Shown piece by piece: positions 1-11,148 of a DNA stretch of 44,368 nt. The translations under genes were made by a program, and so were the position numbers. Within the stretch, counting starts at the first letter, position 1. Every line of letters begins with the position of its first letter. Source of the stretch: Paulinella micropora (lineage: Eukaryota; Cercozoa; Imbricatea; Euglyphida; Paulinellidae); assembly GCA_019918135.1 (NCBI GenBank), contig WBZZ01000609.1:92501-136868 (forward strand). The letters are read 5' to 3'. A model generated the notes under the pieces. That model saw only the letters and a list, made by a program, of their open reading frames with translations, was not told the DNA's origin and did no database searches.

Positions 1-499
1 GAGATCAAAGTTGGCTGATATCTTGACACTTGAATGTCGTTGGTAATGTATCAAGATTGTACACCAGCAAGTGAAACGGTCTATCGGCGGGAATGATGGA
101 TGGAACGATGGAGAACCCCCTACCCCTCCCCACGAGACGGTGTTTTGTCTGTCTGTCTGTCGGTCTGCAGAATGCGCACTCCTAGTTCTCCTCAAGCTGC
201 TCCTCTTTCTTGAATACATTGCCACTCCTCCAATCACTGCCATTCTGCCATCTCTGCTATATAATGATAAGTTCTCCTCTGTTACATAATGATAAGTATA
301 ACTATCACGTATTCTTTCCACTGTGTTCATCAACATTCCAGTTAATGCTCTGAGAGAAGGAAGAGAAAAAGGAGGGCAGGGAACCGCCAAGAGAGTCTCA
401 CATGAAAAAACAGCGTCCATGATTTTTGTTGGTTGGGTTTTTGAGGTGGTTTCTTTCTTTTTTGTTTTTTCCTTTGTATTGCTTGCTCACGAGTCGCCG
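1..499. other. Unassigned left flank
   Basis: I see no recognisable gene in this stretch. Short open frames occur (for example 71-289 plus) but their translations are low in information and match no family I recognise. It ends at the first microsatellite. Confidence 0.4.
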
Positions 500-501
500 G
501 T

Positions 502-571
<70 letters not shown>

Positions 572-592
572 GAGAGATCGAGAGATCGAGAG
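500..592. repeat. (TG)n-(AG)n microsatellite
   Basis: About 26 bases of alternating TG run directly into about 45 bases of alternating AG, followed by three ATCGAGAG-type units. Open frames through it on both strands translate to simple VC/RE or LS/HT repeats and are not genes. Confidence 0.97.
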
Positions 593-751
593 AATCATGG
601 TGTCGTAATTTTTGTAATGATTAGTTTCTTTGTTTCTTTTTTTTTTTTTTTCACCTTCAAAATACGATGTGTTTTGCTTCTCAAAGCACAAGTGTCCGTA
701 TCCTAAAGTGAAAAAACAAGGTACTGCTTTTGGTGTATGTCCCGGCCAGGA

Positions 752-802
752 GGGGGGGGGGGGGGGGCTAGGATAGCCAACGTACCGGTAAAAATGTTGA
801 GG

Positions 803-844
<42 letters not shown>

Positions 845-876
845 TTATCTATCTCTCTCTCTATCTCTATCTCTCC

Positions 877-915
<39 letters not shown>

Positions 916-1039
916 CTTCCTTCCCTCCCTCCCTCCCTCTCTCCCTCCTTCTCTCTCTCTCTCTCCTTCCCTCCCTCCCTCCCTCCCTCCTCTCTCTCTC
1001 TCTCTCTCTCTCTCTCCTTCCCTCACTCCCTCCCTCCCT

Positions 1040-1071
<32 letters not shown>
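752..1071. repeat. Poly-G run and long CT/CCTT microsatellite
   Basis: A run of 16 G (752-767) precedes a ~270 bp polypyrimidine tract (802-1071) made of CT, CTAT and CCTCC/CCTT sub-repeats. Apparent ORFs on both strands here are low-complexity artefacts. Such a tract can adopt non-B DNA and is a weak point for assembly. Confidence 0.95.
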
Positions 1072-1098
1072 GTTACAATAGTACGATATTGAATAACC

Positions 1099-1762
1099 GA
1101 TAACTGTCCTAAAGATATGAAGACTGGGAATACCTAAAGTAGGGACTCCGTAGCCTCCAGACCAAGAAACCGATAGACCGGAACGGTAAGTATTGCCATT
1201 ATATACCGGGTGGGCCTGCATAATCCCTTCTCCCCCCCGAGCGCGCGAGAAGTCGAACTTACACCGCCGCCGACCAACCTTAGGATAGAATGCAAATACG
1301 AACCATAGTGACGGTCGTCGCCGTACTCGTATTAATATTAATATATTAAAAAAAATTTCAAGTTTGGCTATTCGCTAACACTTACACTGCGTAAGATTCT
1401 GAGTGACTTCAAGTTAGGTATCGGAGTGAATACCGTACCGGACCGAATTATTAATATTGTGTTAAACTTTCTTCAAGTTTATAATTCAAGTTTTATTTCA
1501 AGTTTACACTTCTATTTTTAGTTGCGTTATTATACTTGATTTTTCACGTTACTTATCAACCGTGTCATAACTTGTAGTTATTAATATTACGTTTTCAACT
1601 GTTGTTAACAGATCAATTCGTTTCCATTTACCTGTTAGCTTTATGCCGGCCCACCCGGTATATAATGACATTACTCTATGTTTCGGTCTGTCGGTGTTAG
1701 CTTGGCTTGGAGATTACGGAGTCCCTCTACGTTAGGTATTCCACAGTCTCCATGTCGTTAGA
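1099..1762. mobile_element. MITE-like inverted repeat
   Basis: The arm at about 1099-1218 is matched in reverse complement by about 1645-1762. Shared landmarks are GGAATACCTAA, GGACTCCGTA and the inner end ATATACCGGGTGGGCC. The arms are about 120 bp and imperfect, with an AT-rich loop of about 425 bp that holds no ORF. This structure suits a non-autonomous DNA transposon. Exact ends and a target duplication could not be fixed, because the right outer part is involved in a tandem repeat. Confidence 0.65.
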
Positions 1763-2008
1763 TAGTTGTTATAATATTAAATATTGAATCACTGTAACAC
1801 TGGAGTCGCTAACGGTGTTCTGAGGAAAACGCTAGGTATTCCACAATCTCCATGTCGTTAGATATTAATAGTTGTTATAATATTAAATATTGAATCACTG
1901 TAACATTGGAGTCGCTAACGGTGTACTGAGGAAAACGTTAGGTATTCCACAGTCTCCATGTCGTTAGATAGTTGTTATAATATTAAATATTGAATCCGTG
2001 ACTGTAAC
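1730..2008. repeat. Tandem repeat, ~100-106 bp unit, about 2.7 copies
   Basis: The unit beginning CG(T/C)TAGGTATTCCACA recurs at 1730, 1830 and 1936. It carries a conserved CTCCATGTCGTTAGATA and an AT-rich TTATAATATTAAATATTGAAT block. The unit includes the outer part of the right arm of the neighbouring inverted repeat, so the tandem probably arose by duplication of that transposon end. Confidence 0.85.
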
Positions 2009-2153
2009 AGCTTTTTAGAAAACTTAAATGTTAAATATTGAATTTTTTCCACATATTAATATGTGCTTTTTTTTCCCGGGCCCTGTTTTCATTGATGTTG
2101 CAAACATTATTGTACAATGAGAAAGTATTCCCACCCAATGACAAAGACAGCAT

Positions 2154-2629
2154 TTACGGGGGGGACAACAAGTGTGGAAGAAGGAGTTTTTATTTACAAA
2201 AACGAGGCTGGAGATTTATAGTTGACTCGTGTCTGGCGTATGCGTTTTATATATCCACTGCTCCGTCTATCCGTGGGTTAATGCACTTAGTTGCGACACC
2301 CCGTAGCGTTTGTGCAGAAAAGAAATCAGCAATTATATGAAGAAAATATTGCATATTTCCGTCATAAAAACGGGAAGGGGTACTGTAGGCATCACCCCCC
2401 GGATAGCCGGTAAAAAGTACCCTTTTTCTGGTGTCAGGTGCACCTAGGTTTTCCCATTATTTTCAATATCGTTTGGCCGGATTTGACCTAATGCCATTTT
2501 AACCTTGGTCTGTTGCCGTTTTCTTTTCGGCTTCACTGAGCTAATATAACGAGACATCATTCTCTTTTGGGGATTTGTGTCTGGTTGTATTACCGACTTT
2601 TTATTGAGCTATCTTCGGGGATTGTAACA
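2154..2629 (+). repeat. 5' LTR of the Gypsy element
   Basis: Nearly identical to 12299-12775. It starts TTACGGGGGGGACAACA and ends GGGGATTGTAACA, so the outer bases form a short inverted match (TTAC/GTAA) and the end is the usual CA. A TTTATATAT string near 2247 is a plausible TATA box. An open frame at 2038-2340 that reads into the LTR is not a gene. Confidence 0.93.
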
Positions 2630-2630
2630 T

Positions 2631-2648
2631 TGGAGTCACCAGCACAAG
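2631..2648 (+). other. Candidate primer-binding site
   Basis: One base after the 5' LTR the sequence reads TGGAGTCACCAGCACAAG. A PBS begins with TGG, the complement of the tRNA CCA end, and lies just inside the 5' LTR. I cannot say which tRNA it matches. Confidence 0.6.
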
Positions 2649-3246
2649 GCTGATTTCTTTTCTGGCTTGTTTTTGGAACAGCAGAAAGAAAAATTGGACA
2701 GACCTATCTCTTCTGAGTAGGTGTTCCAAAAAACAAATACTCCAGCACATCCCCACACAGCTCTTTTTGCAAAACCAGACGTCTAGGCGTTTGTGAGTAG
2801 GTGTCTCAGTACCCTCTCCACAGCCTGTATCTGTGTCCTCACAAGGAGGCCAGACACCAGACCTCGTAGCTGTTCTTTTGTTCTCTCTTGAGACAGAGAC
2901 AGAGTAGGTCAACAGACGTACAAACAAACACTCACAGTTACAAACAAACTTGAAGGACACGAGCGTAGTACTTTACCTTTCAATTCTGTGCACTTTGTTG
3001 CCTCTCAAACCACACACATCAGAGTATTTTTGCAAATCTCTGACTGTCTTTCGACAATAGGTCTGAACAAGTGTCAGACGACAAGTCGACTTCTCAAGGA
3101 GTGCTTCTCTAGCCTCTTTGACATTATCTGTACATAGGTCCTCGTACCTCATAACAGATAGTCAACAACAAAAAGAGAAAAAGAAAAGAGGAGTGGAGAA
3201 GGAGATCAAATTTTCAGAGAAAGTCGTACAGATTACTTCTTTCTCA

Positions 3247-3285
<39 letters not shown>

Positions 3286-3419
3286 ACATAAGACATAGAG
3301 GTGAGACGCTCTCTCTCTATACTGTCTTTTCGTTTTTTCTCTCTATTCGTTCCTCATAGACGAACAGAGCAGTTACGGGGTAGAAACAACTCTGTCTCAT
3401 CCGTATTCCTTCAGCGTCC
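2649..3419 (+). other. Gypsy leader with 37-base poly-A tract
   Basis: The leader between the PBS and the gag start has no convincing gene. It contains an uninterrupted run of 37 A at 3248-3284, preceded by purine-rich sequence. The run may be natural, or slippage in an RNA or cDNA intermediate. A minus-strand open frame at 2601-2960 is a shadow. Confidence 0.6.
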
Positions 3420-5929
3420 ATGTCTACTAGGTCTGAAGACTGGCAGGAAAGAGGGGGAAAGAGTGAGCGAACCCCAGGAAACGAAGAGGAGTTCGTTGAC
3501 CCTCATGCAGAAGGAGGAGATCTGGCACCTTCCTTTGACACAGGAGGAGCAGAGAATCAATTTTTTACTGCGCCTTCCTTTGACACAGGAGGAGCAGAGG
3601 AAGTCGAGGAGGAGGAGAAGGGAGAAGAGGAAGCGAGGTTTGTGGCCGAATATGGCAAACTAAGTAAGAAGGAGTTTGAGGAGAAGAAAGGGAAGGATGA
3701 GGCCTATAAATGGCTATACATTCCCCAAGAAATGCGATGGGGACAACCCTTGAAGAAGGAGGAGATCTGTTACCCTCTCCCAAGGCAAGCTCTGCCTCTG
3801 GCAGAATTCCTCAGAGACGACGGTGCACAGTTACAGTGCAACATGTCTCATTTGGGGACAATATGTCTTTACTGGAGCTACTCGACCTCTCATGGACAGT
3901 GTTTGAGTGTGCTATACTCTTTGAGTACCAGACTGGAAAGACTGTGCTGCCATGGAACACAAGAGCACTGGCTAGGTTGCTCGATCCTGGTCAGGACATT
4001 GATTCAATAAAGAGAGTGGAAAAGGAGTTTAAGTTCAAGAATCCAAAAGGACAGATCAATGTCATGGATGTGTCTCTGAAACTTATGGAGGCCAAGTTAG
4101 TGGACCTGGGTAAACTCCAACACACCCAGTTTGGCAGGGACCTTCACCCGGCCCTGAGGGAAATAGAAGGCGAAGCTGGAGGGGTGACGAGGATGAAGAA
4201 GCTGCATGCGGCCTTGGTGAAGGATGACGCATGGAAGAGGTGGGTCTTCACGAAGGATCATACGATCTTGGAGGGGACGGCCGCACCACCCCCCACCAAT
4301 AAAGCGGGAGAGAAGGAGTTGGCGGAGAAGGCCTTGTTCCTTTGGAAGGCAGCTGAGATCCTGTCTTTTTTTCATCATGCCCAAGAGCTGTATATCAAAG
4401 AGCTAGCGGCTGAGAAAGAAAAGAAGGAGATGGAGGCAACGATTGCATTAGCCAAGGCGGCGGGAACAAAGGGACCGAGATATTCGTCTGGATCTTATAT
4501 GGCTCCCTCGGGCCGCTCCGCCCCGTCAGCCCACACAGCCCCTTCGGCCCCTGCGACTAGCTCAGCGCCTACCACTGTCATTGTCAACAGTAATGACAAA
4601 AAGGACAGACAGGCTATCATACAGGCCTTTCAAAAATATACAAAGTCCGATGCCACTGCTCTGACGCTGTATGCAGAGACAGCGAGTCAGAAGGACACGG
4701 ATGCGAACCTTCGAGACAAGCTCAGAAGAATTGATGCTTGTATGAAGCAGCATCCAACGGACGAAACACAGGAGTATGAGGCGTTGTACACCTTGTTGGA
4801 CCCATCAATCATCACACAAGGGTTTGATGTTGGGGAATACAAGGCGATGAGAGCGGTAGAGGTGGCGGCTAGGAGAGCAGCCTCAGACCTGCAATGCACG
4901 GTGCCAGTTGCCGTCCTCTTGCAATACTTTAAAACTCATGGGTATCAGCACCTGTGCACTGGTACTTTGATTGGGTTTGAGATTTTTCAAGAGGTGAACG
5001 AAGGGCTGGGCATTGGCACGAGGTTGGCAGCGATCCTCACTGAGGTCAGCGCCAAGTACGGGCTCTTTTATAGCTGGAAGTCTATCATTTTGTACTTCCT
5101 GAGTGCTTTGTGTACACGACACCCGAGCAAGCTCGCAAGGATCATACAGTCCTGTCCGACCTTCACGGCGGTGAAGACGGCGGATTTTTTAGAAACGAAT
5201 ATATACGAGAGGACTGTAGCGGCTACTCCGCCGGGCGACCTGTTCAAGGAGGTGCTCGACGCGTGTTCCGAATTGGACACGGCCACCGAGTCATTCTCCA
5301 GTGCCGCGACACAGGGGGTTGGAGGTGCTCAAGCAGCACATGCAACTCGAACGGCAGGTCTCAAGAGGGGGAGAGATGAGCCGACGCCGTGCTACCGCTA
5401 TTTTTCATACATGGCGTGTAAGCATGAGGCACAGAAAGGAGTAGGCAATTGCCTCTTCAGCCATGACTCTCTTGATGATAGGCAGCGAAATCCTTTCCTT
5501 AGAGAGCTCGAAGGCATGAAAAAGACCATGTACGCCATGTACAAGAAGGAGTTGGAGGAGGGGAGGTGGAATGCGAATATGGTCTCGGATGCGGAGTTCC
5601 GGGAGGCCATCATTTACTTCCTTGACAGAATGAAGAGAAGGGAGAAGAGAGAGACATCGGGCCGATCAAAGGCGCCGACTAGAGGAGGAGGAGAGACGAG
5701 AGGATCGTCACGAGGGTCCCGAGGGACACAAAGAGGGGCGGCACCACGAGGACGAGGCTTTCGTGGAAGGGGAGGACGGACCCCAGCGCGCCCTCCCAGA
5801 GGACACGGATACTGGAATTATAGCACCAGTTCCAGCTCCAACTACCCCCAGCAAGCTTATACCGCTACGGAGGGGGGACGTCAAGACGAAGACACCGGCT
5901 CAGGTGAGCGTGTTGTCGTCGTAGACTGA
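3420..5929 (+). CDS. gag: Gag polyprotein of Gypsy element (one frameshift)
   Basis: Structural protein that would form the retrotransposon particle and bind its RNA. The N-terminal part from ATG 3420 is acidic and contains a duplicated APSFDTGGAE segment. At a run of four G (3854-3857) the protein-like signal moves to the frame that runs to the stop at 5927-5929. A single extra G would join them into about 836 residues. The middle is helical and capsid-like. Near the C-terminus a Cys/His cluster (CYRYFSYMAC, then C-x3-H) resembles a CCCH finger, followed by an Arg/Gly-rich RNA-binding tail with RGG-type repeats. No classical CCHC knuckle is seen. The frameshift could be a sequencing error, a mutation or programmed. 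Confidence 0.85.
5927..5929 (+). other. In-frame UGA separating gag and pol
   Basis: The gag stop TGA is followed by C. The same frame is then open, with no other stop, through codons 5930-6004 and into pol at 6005. Gag and Pol are therefore one reading frame broken by a single UGA-C. UGA followed by C is a known leaky context, so readthrough could make Gag-Pol. The 75-base spacer is rich in Arg, Glu and Lys codons. Confidence 0.7.
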
Positions 5930-6004
5930 CGGGAGGAGAAGAGAGAGGAAAAGAAGAGAGAGAAGGAGATAAAAACTGTTCTTTTTAATCCGACAGTCAC
6001 AGTT

Positions 6005-9000
6005 ATGCCTACTGTTGATGAACAGGATACGAACGGTTCCGTTCCTCCCAGACGTGAAGGTGAAGGCACACAGCCTCACAAGCCTCAAGGTAAGCACTTG
6101 CTAGTTCATCCTTCGAGAGCTAATATGATAAATGATGCGAATAGGAAGGCGAAGAAGGCGATGGAGGAGAGGAAGCCGAAACCAAAGGCTAGGTCTCCTC
6201 CTACGAAGAAGCAGCGGACCGTACCCCCGCCAAAGGACTCAATAGTCTCTGCTATAGACACGAGTACACTCGGTGTACCAGACTCTGTCCAAAAGACACT
6301 CGAGATACCGGAAGCCCCGGAGACTCAAGAAGTTAAGTTGGCGGAAAAGGGGGGAGAACGAGAAGAGGACAAGGAACTTGAGCTTAGACTCAAAACCCTA
6401 GAACGAAAAATTCATGTGCTAGCGGCTAGTTTACATAGACCAGACGCGCTATGCTACACTGACCTCTTTTGTGAAACTTTACAAACCACATTAAAAGTTG
6501 GTAATGATACGATGGCGAATATTAATATTGTCGGCCAGAAGTTTTTGAATAGTCACCGGACATGGGTGGACAAAAACATTAGAAAAACAAAGGGGACCCT
6601 AAAAGGGGTAGGCAGCCGTACGGAAATTACGGGCATCGTCACATTAATTTTCAAATTGAAATCCGGTCGAGTATATCGTGCGGACCTCTATGTTGTCCCC
6701 GATTACCACGGTTCAATCCTGCTGTCGTATGACCAATTGGCTACGATGGGGGCTGTGATCGATTGCGCCGCACGGCGGGTGATTTATGGAGTGAAGAATG
6801 GAGAGGAGGAGGATATTAATCCGATGACTGCTACTGACTCCTACGAGGCTTTTGAGTTGAGTCTAGCAACGGAGAGGAAAAAGTTGGCCTTCGTACATGA
6901 GGCAACTGAAGCCTATGTACACCCCTATGTCACAGTGCCGGACGAACTGTCCTGGACCGACAATTGGGAGACGGAGATGCAGGCGTATACGGTTACGATT
7001 CCCGCATGGGACAGAAAGTCTATTGATGACTTAGTCGTAGCGCGTAATGAGGAGATAATATGTGTTGCGAAACAGTGCCCGTCGTTGGCCAGATTCGCAG
7101 AAGGTGGCGGGGCAGATGTCCATATTACTAATGGCTACTGTTACCATGCGAAGGTGTCAGATGAGAAGAGAGAGGCGTTTGTGCCAAGGAGGAAGGGGCG
7201 TATCCCCGATACTCCAGCGGATGACATTAAAACTTTTATCACAAACTTTTGGGGCGATGTGCCTACCTGGCCGCGCTCATTAACTGAAAAGAAAAAGTGT
7301 CTACGGACTCTATTTGAGAGTAACAAGCCGTATACTGTCATTCTGCCATACAATGAGAAGGCGATCTGGGCACAGGAGATAAGGGACCGGCTTATTGATC
7401 ATCCTATACCTGTTCCTTCTCGCAAGCAACAGTTAGTGGTGGCTTGCCGACTCGGGTCTCGGGAGCAGAGCAGGGCATACAAGCAAAAGCTCAGAGCCCA
7501 GGACAAGTTGAAATTGATACCTCAAGCTTTCACATGCTTTGATGGTTTCTACACCCGTAAGGCTCCGATACAATACGCGAACCTTATTGATGTGCTTGTC
7601 GGGCTGGGTCATGATGATGAGCCGGACACAGTCACGTATGAAAGAACGGGACTAGACGATTTGTCCGAGGAAGATTTGAGTTTGGAGAAGGACTTAGCGC
7701 CCCTCAAGGAGCATAAGATGTCGGAGGAAGATTTCCAAGCGGCGGCGCGGAAAATTTTAGAAGAAGGAGTGGGTTCGGAGAGAGAGAAGGCGTTTCTCAA
7801 AGCTAAGATGGAGGCGTACAGAGAAATTTTCGACCCTCCTCGGGCAGGTGGTGTAAAGTCGGATGACTTCACTGCTGTCATTTACAAGATACCGCGTGCG
7901 GAGCCATCTCCGGCACCACGGAGGGCAAATTTGAGCATACATGAGGCAAAAATAGCGGAGGAGAATGTGAGACAGTTGCTCGATGAGGACTTTATTGAGA
8001 GATCTACATCTCCAATTGTCTCTCAACCGAAAATCGTCCCTAAGCCAGGAGGAGAATGGCGCTTGACGATCAATTATGCCCGTGTGAATATGGTGCTAGA
8101 GGAAGAGAGAAATCCTCTGCCGACCTTAGAAGAAGGCAGAAGGGTGCTGCGGAATGCTAAATTCTATTCTGTCATTGACCTTGGGAACGGCTTCTGGCAG
8201 ATACCACTGGACGAGAAATCCAGATGGCTGACTGCATTCGTTGTGGGTATGGAAATATACCAGTGGAAGGTGCTTCCAATGGGACTCAAACAGGCCCCGG
8301 GGCTCTTTCAGAAGGCGATGCAGAAGATGTTGAGCGGTCAATATGACGACCAGTCGGAGGATGGTTTTATGAGAAGGAGAGGACAGAAGGCGGGAGAATA
8401 TGCATTTTGTTACATCGATGACATCATCGTATACTCTAACACAATGGAAGAGCATATCGATCACTTGTCAGATGTCTTCAGGCGCATCGGAGCTTTTGGC
8501 CTGAAATGCAACCTAAAGAAATGTCAGCTTGCCAGGACAAGTGTGACGTATTTGGGTTACGAGATTTCTCATAATAGGGTCTCGATATCGCGCGAAAAGA
8601 GGGAGGAGATCATGAGTAGACAGTTGCCAAAGAATCGCACGGAGTTACACTCTTTTCTTGCGATGGCACAGTACTACAGCCAGTTCATACCCGATTGGGG
8701 TGCAACTCGGGCTAAGCTGGAGAAGATGATTGATTTTGGAGACTTTGAGAAGTGGGATGAGGAGGCTTTGCAGGCGTTTAATACACTCAAAGATATCATT
8801 TATAAAGATCCCAAGGACGGCGGATCAGTACTTATGATGCCCGACTTTACGAAACCGTTCGTAGTCGACACGGATGCATCTAAGTTTGCGATTGGCGCGG
8901 TGCTGCAACAAGAAGATGAGGAGAAAAAGCTGCGCCCGATCATGTTTATTAGTAGAAAGCTGTGTGCGGCGGAGCGAAATTACTGCACGCGACAGAGGGA

Positions 9001-10951
9001 GGCGTTGGCAGTAGTATGGGCTCTCAAGAGGCTCAGAGAATACTTGTGGGGAGGACCTCTATTCACGGTTAGGACCGATCATCACAACCTTCTTTGGTTG
9101 ATGAATCATGAACAAACCGGCCGTTTGGCGCGGTGGCAAGCTTTCTTGTCATGTTTCAATTTCACGATGGTCTACTTACCGGGAAAGCGAAACGTAGTCG
9201 CTGATAGCCTTTCCAGGCTAGAGTTTCAGTCGGAGGTGTCGGCTCTCGTATCATCAGTGGAGATGATGGACCTGTCCACGGACAAGGTATACGAGGTGAG
9301 CCACATAGAGGCGATGCAGATGGCAAGAGGCGTTCGTTATGACCGCACGGGTCTACGATATAGTCCTCAAGGCCCGGAGCATGGCATATGCTGTGAGGCG
9401 CATGTTCTCGAAGACGCTGAGTGGTCTTATGAGACATACGAGAACGCGAAGGCGAATATAAAAGAAGAGGAGGAGACGACTGAGGTCTGTACGGAACCTC
9501 CACAGGAAAATCGAAGCGAGCTTGATGAAGACCCGGAAAGGGTAGGAGTAAGGTTGGAGGACGGTACTATTCATATCGCCTCGCCTACCGCGTGGAGGCA
9601 GCAACAGGCGACGGATCCGGAGTTCAAGGAGCTCATAACGTTATGCAAGAACCCTAATGAGCTTAAAAAGACTCCACAGATCAAAGATCAGATGAAGGAG
9701 ATGGCGTGGAGAGATGGGCTATTGTGGTACAAGGGCCAGCATGGCAAATTTGCATCACAGCCTGACAAATGGACTCTCTGGGTACCAGAGAAGTTGAGGC
9801 GCTTTATATATGTCGCAGCCCATAACTGCCCCTTACTGGCACATCCGGGTCGACAAAGAACTCATTGGTTCATAGCGAGGCGATTTTGGTGGAAAGGGAT
9901 GAAGGAGGAGATAGACAGGGAAGTGGACGCATGCATCCCATGCAAAACCACAAAGACACCGCTGAAGGCGAACTTTGGCCTGATCGGTACATTCCCGTTA
10001 CACGCCGGGATGTTTGAATTTTTACACATCGATCATGTGGGACCTTTCCCCGAATCGGCAGAAGGGTACAGATACCTTCTTACCGCAATAGATCGAGCCA
10101 CCAATTATGTCTGGGTTGTTCCTGTTAAGGACGCTACAGGCAAGACAACTGCGGAGGCTCTGATCGATAGGATCGTCTCGCAGATCGGAGTGCCTAGAAA
10201 GATATGTTCTGATCGAGGTTCTGACTTTAATAATGAAGTCATCGACAGACTATCTAAGTACTACGGGATGAAATGGCAATATGTTACTGCCTATAACCCG
10301 AGAGCGAATGGCAAGATCGAGCGGGTACATAGACCTCTCAAAGCCTCGCTTAAGATGTACTGTATGAAGAAGGAGAATCAGAGAGCCTGGGTGGAGGCAG
10401 CACCTTCATTTGCCTTTGCAATGAACTGTCTACCCTCATCTGCATTAGGAGGAGCCAGGAGCTCAGTCTCGCCATATCAATTGGTTTACGGCCGAGAGCC
10501 TAATATCCCAACCTCACTTCTGCATCCAAAATACACTTGGACAGATGAGGATGAGTTGTTCGGGATGAGACTAAGAGCGAAGATGGAGGCGGAACAAATA
10601 GTTGCGGCGCACAGGGAGGCGGAGCGCAGAAAGACTGACGCACAAGGAGTGCGACAAGCGCACTTAGATCAAGTCCGTTTCCAGGTTGGGGATATTGTAC
10701 TTTTGTACCATCCTCAAGTCCCTAAGGGGGTTAGCTCTAAGCTGTTTACCCACTGGAAAGGACCATACCAGATCATGGAACAGATGGGACCTCTGAATTA
10801 TAAGATCAGGGGTAGAGGGAAGGTGCAGATTGTGAATGTTCGAAGGCTGATCAAATATGACCCCTTCTTACTTGAGGATGAATCCGTTGAGGAGGCGTTG
10901 AAACGGATGAAGGAGGACTGGTACCGCCTATACAGAAGGAGCATACCTTAG
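6005..10951 (+). CDS. pol: Gypsy Pol polyprotein (PR-RT-RNaseH-IN)
   Basis: Intact 1648-residue polyprotein that copies and integrates the element. Residues 1-130 are a basic and acidic linker. A retropepsin-like region lies around 150-265, with D168-T-M-A where D-T-G-A is usual. The reverse transcriptase follows, with VIDLGNGFWQIPL near 724 and the YIDD catalytic box at 803-806. RNase H starts near DTDAS at about 954. The integrase has an HHCC zinc region (about 1275-1325) and a textbook catalytic triad D1343, D1403, E1439, with exactly 35 residues between the last two. A KGPYQI motif near 1585 matches the GPY/F module; no chromodomain follows. ATG 6005 may not be used if the protein is made by UGA readthrough from gag. 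Confidence 0.96.
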   Translation: MPTVDEQDTNGSVPPRREGEGTQPHKPQGKHLLVHPSRANMINDANRKAKKAMEERKPKPKARSPPTKKQRTVPPPKDSIVSAIDTSTLGVPDSVQKTLEIPEAPETQEVKLAEKGGEREEDKELELRLKTLERKIHVLAASLHRPDALCYTDLFCETLQTTLKVGNDTMANINIVGQKFLNSHRTWVDKNIRKTKGTLKGVGSRTEITGIVTLIFKLKSGRVYRADLYVVPDYHGSILLSYDQLATMGAVIDCAARRVIYGVKNGEEEDINPMTATDSYEAFELSLATERKKLAFVHEATEAYVHPYVTVPDELSWTDNWETEMQAYTVTIPAWDRKSIDDLVVARNEEIICVAKQCPSLARFAEGGGADVHITNGYCYHAKVSDEKREAFVPRRKGRIPDTPADDIKTFITNFWGDVPTWPRSLTEKKKCLRTLFESNKPYTVILPYNEKAIWAQEIRDRLIDHPIPVPSRKQQLVVACRLGSREQSRAYKQKLRAQDKLKLIPQAFTCFDGFYTRKAPIQYANLIDVLVGLGHDDEPDTVTYERTGLDDLSEEDLSLEKDLAPLKEHKMSEEDFQAAARKILEEGVGSEREKAFLKAKMEAYREIFDPPRAGGVKSDDFTAVIYKIPRAEPSPAPRRANLSIHEAKIAEENVRQLLDEDFIERSTSPIVSQPKIVPKPGGEWRLTINYARVNMVLEEERNPLPTLEEGRRVLRNAKFYSVIDLGNGFWQIPLDEKSRWLTAFVVGMEIYQWKVLPMGLKQAPGLFQKAMQKMLSGQYDDQSEDGFMRRRGQKAGEYAFCYIDDIIVYSNTMEEHIDHLSDVFRRIGAFGLKCNLKKCQLARTSVTYLGYEISHNRVSISREKREEIMSRQLPKNRTELHSFLAMAQYYSQFIPDWGATRAKLEKMIDFGDFEKWDEEALQAFNTLKDIIYKDPKDGGSVLMMPDFTKPFVVDTDASKFAIGAVLQQEDEEKKLRPIMFISRKLCAAERNYCTRQREALAVVWALKRLREYLWGGPLFTVRTDHHNLLWLMNHEQTGRLARWQAFLSCFNFTMVYLPGKRNVVADSLSRLEFQSEVSALVSSVEMMDLSTDKVYEVSHIEAMQMARGVRYDRTGLRYSPQGPEHGICCEAHVLEDAEWSYETYENAKANIKEEEETTEVCTEPPQENRSELDEDPERVGVRLEDGTIHIASPTAWRQQQATDPEFKELITLCKNPNELKKTPQIKDQMKEMAWRDGLLWYKGQHGKFASQPDKWTLWVPEKLRRFIYVAAHNCPLLAHPGRQRTHWFIARRFWWKGMKEEIDREVDACIPCKTTKTPLKANFGLIGTFPLHAGMFEFLHIDHVGPFPESAEGYRYLLTAIDRATNYVWVVPVKDATGKTTAEALIDRIVSQIGVPRKICSDRGSDFNNEVIDRLSKYYGMKWQYVTAYNPRANGKIERVHRPLKASLKMYCMKKENQRAWVEAAPSFAFAMNCLPSSALGGARSSVSPYQLVYGREPNIPTSLLHPKYTWTDEDELFGMRLRAKMEAEQIVAAHREAERRKTDAQGVRQAHLDQVRFQVGDIVLLYHPQVPKGVSSKLFTHWKGPYQIMEQMGPLNYKIRGRGKVQIVNVRRLIKYDPFLLEDESVEEALKRMKEDWYRLYRRSIP

Positions 10952-11148
10952 AGGAGGAGAATGCCTATCGGGCACCTGTCACGGAGAAGGAGGAGACCGA
11001 GAAGGAGAGTAAGGAAGACTCAAACCGCAAAAGCGCGGCGGGGACTCAGTCTAAAGCCCCCATAGTCCGCGGCGGTACGAAGGAGAAGTTCACGGAGGCG
11101 CAGAGGAGGAGAGCGCAAAACGATCTCATCTTCGACCAACCGAGGAAG

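Noticed and set aside
323..1221. Several ORFs of 97-127 codons on both strands
   Set aside because: They run through TG/AG, CT and CCTT microsatellites and translate to simple repeats; no sign of coding.
2038..2340. 100-codon plus-strand ORF
   Set aside because: It lies across the 5' LTR boundary; most of it is LTR sequence that is repeated at 12299.
2601..2960. 119-codon minus-strand ORF in the Gypsy leader
   Set aside because: It overlaps the LTR end and primer-binding site and has no recognisable features.
3301..3663. 120-codon plus-strand ORF overlapping the gag start
   Set aside because: Shadow frame of gag; its repeats mirror the duplicated gag segment in another phase.
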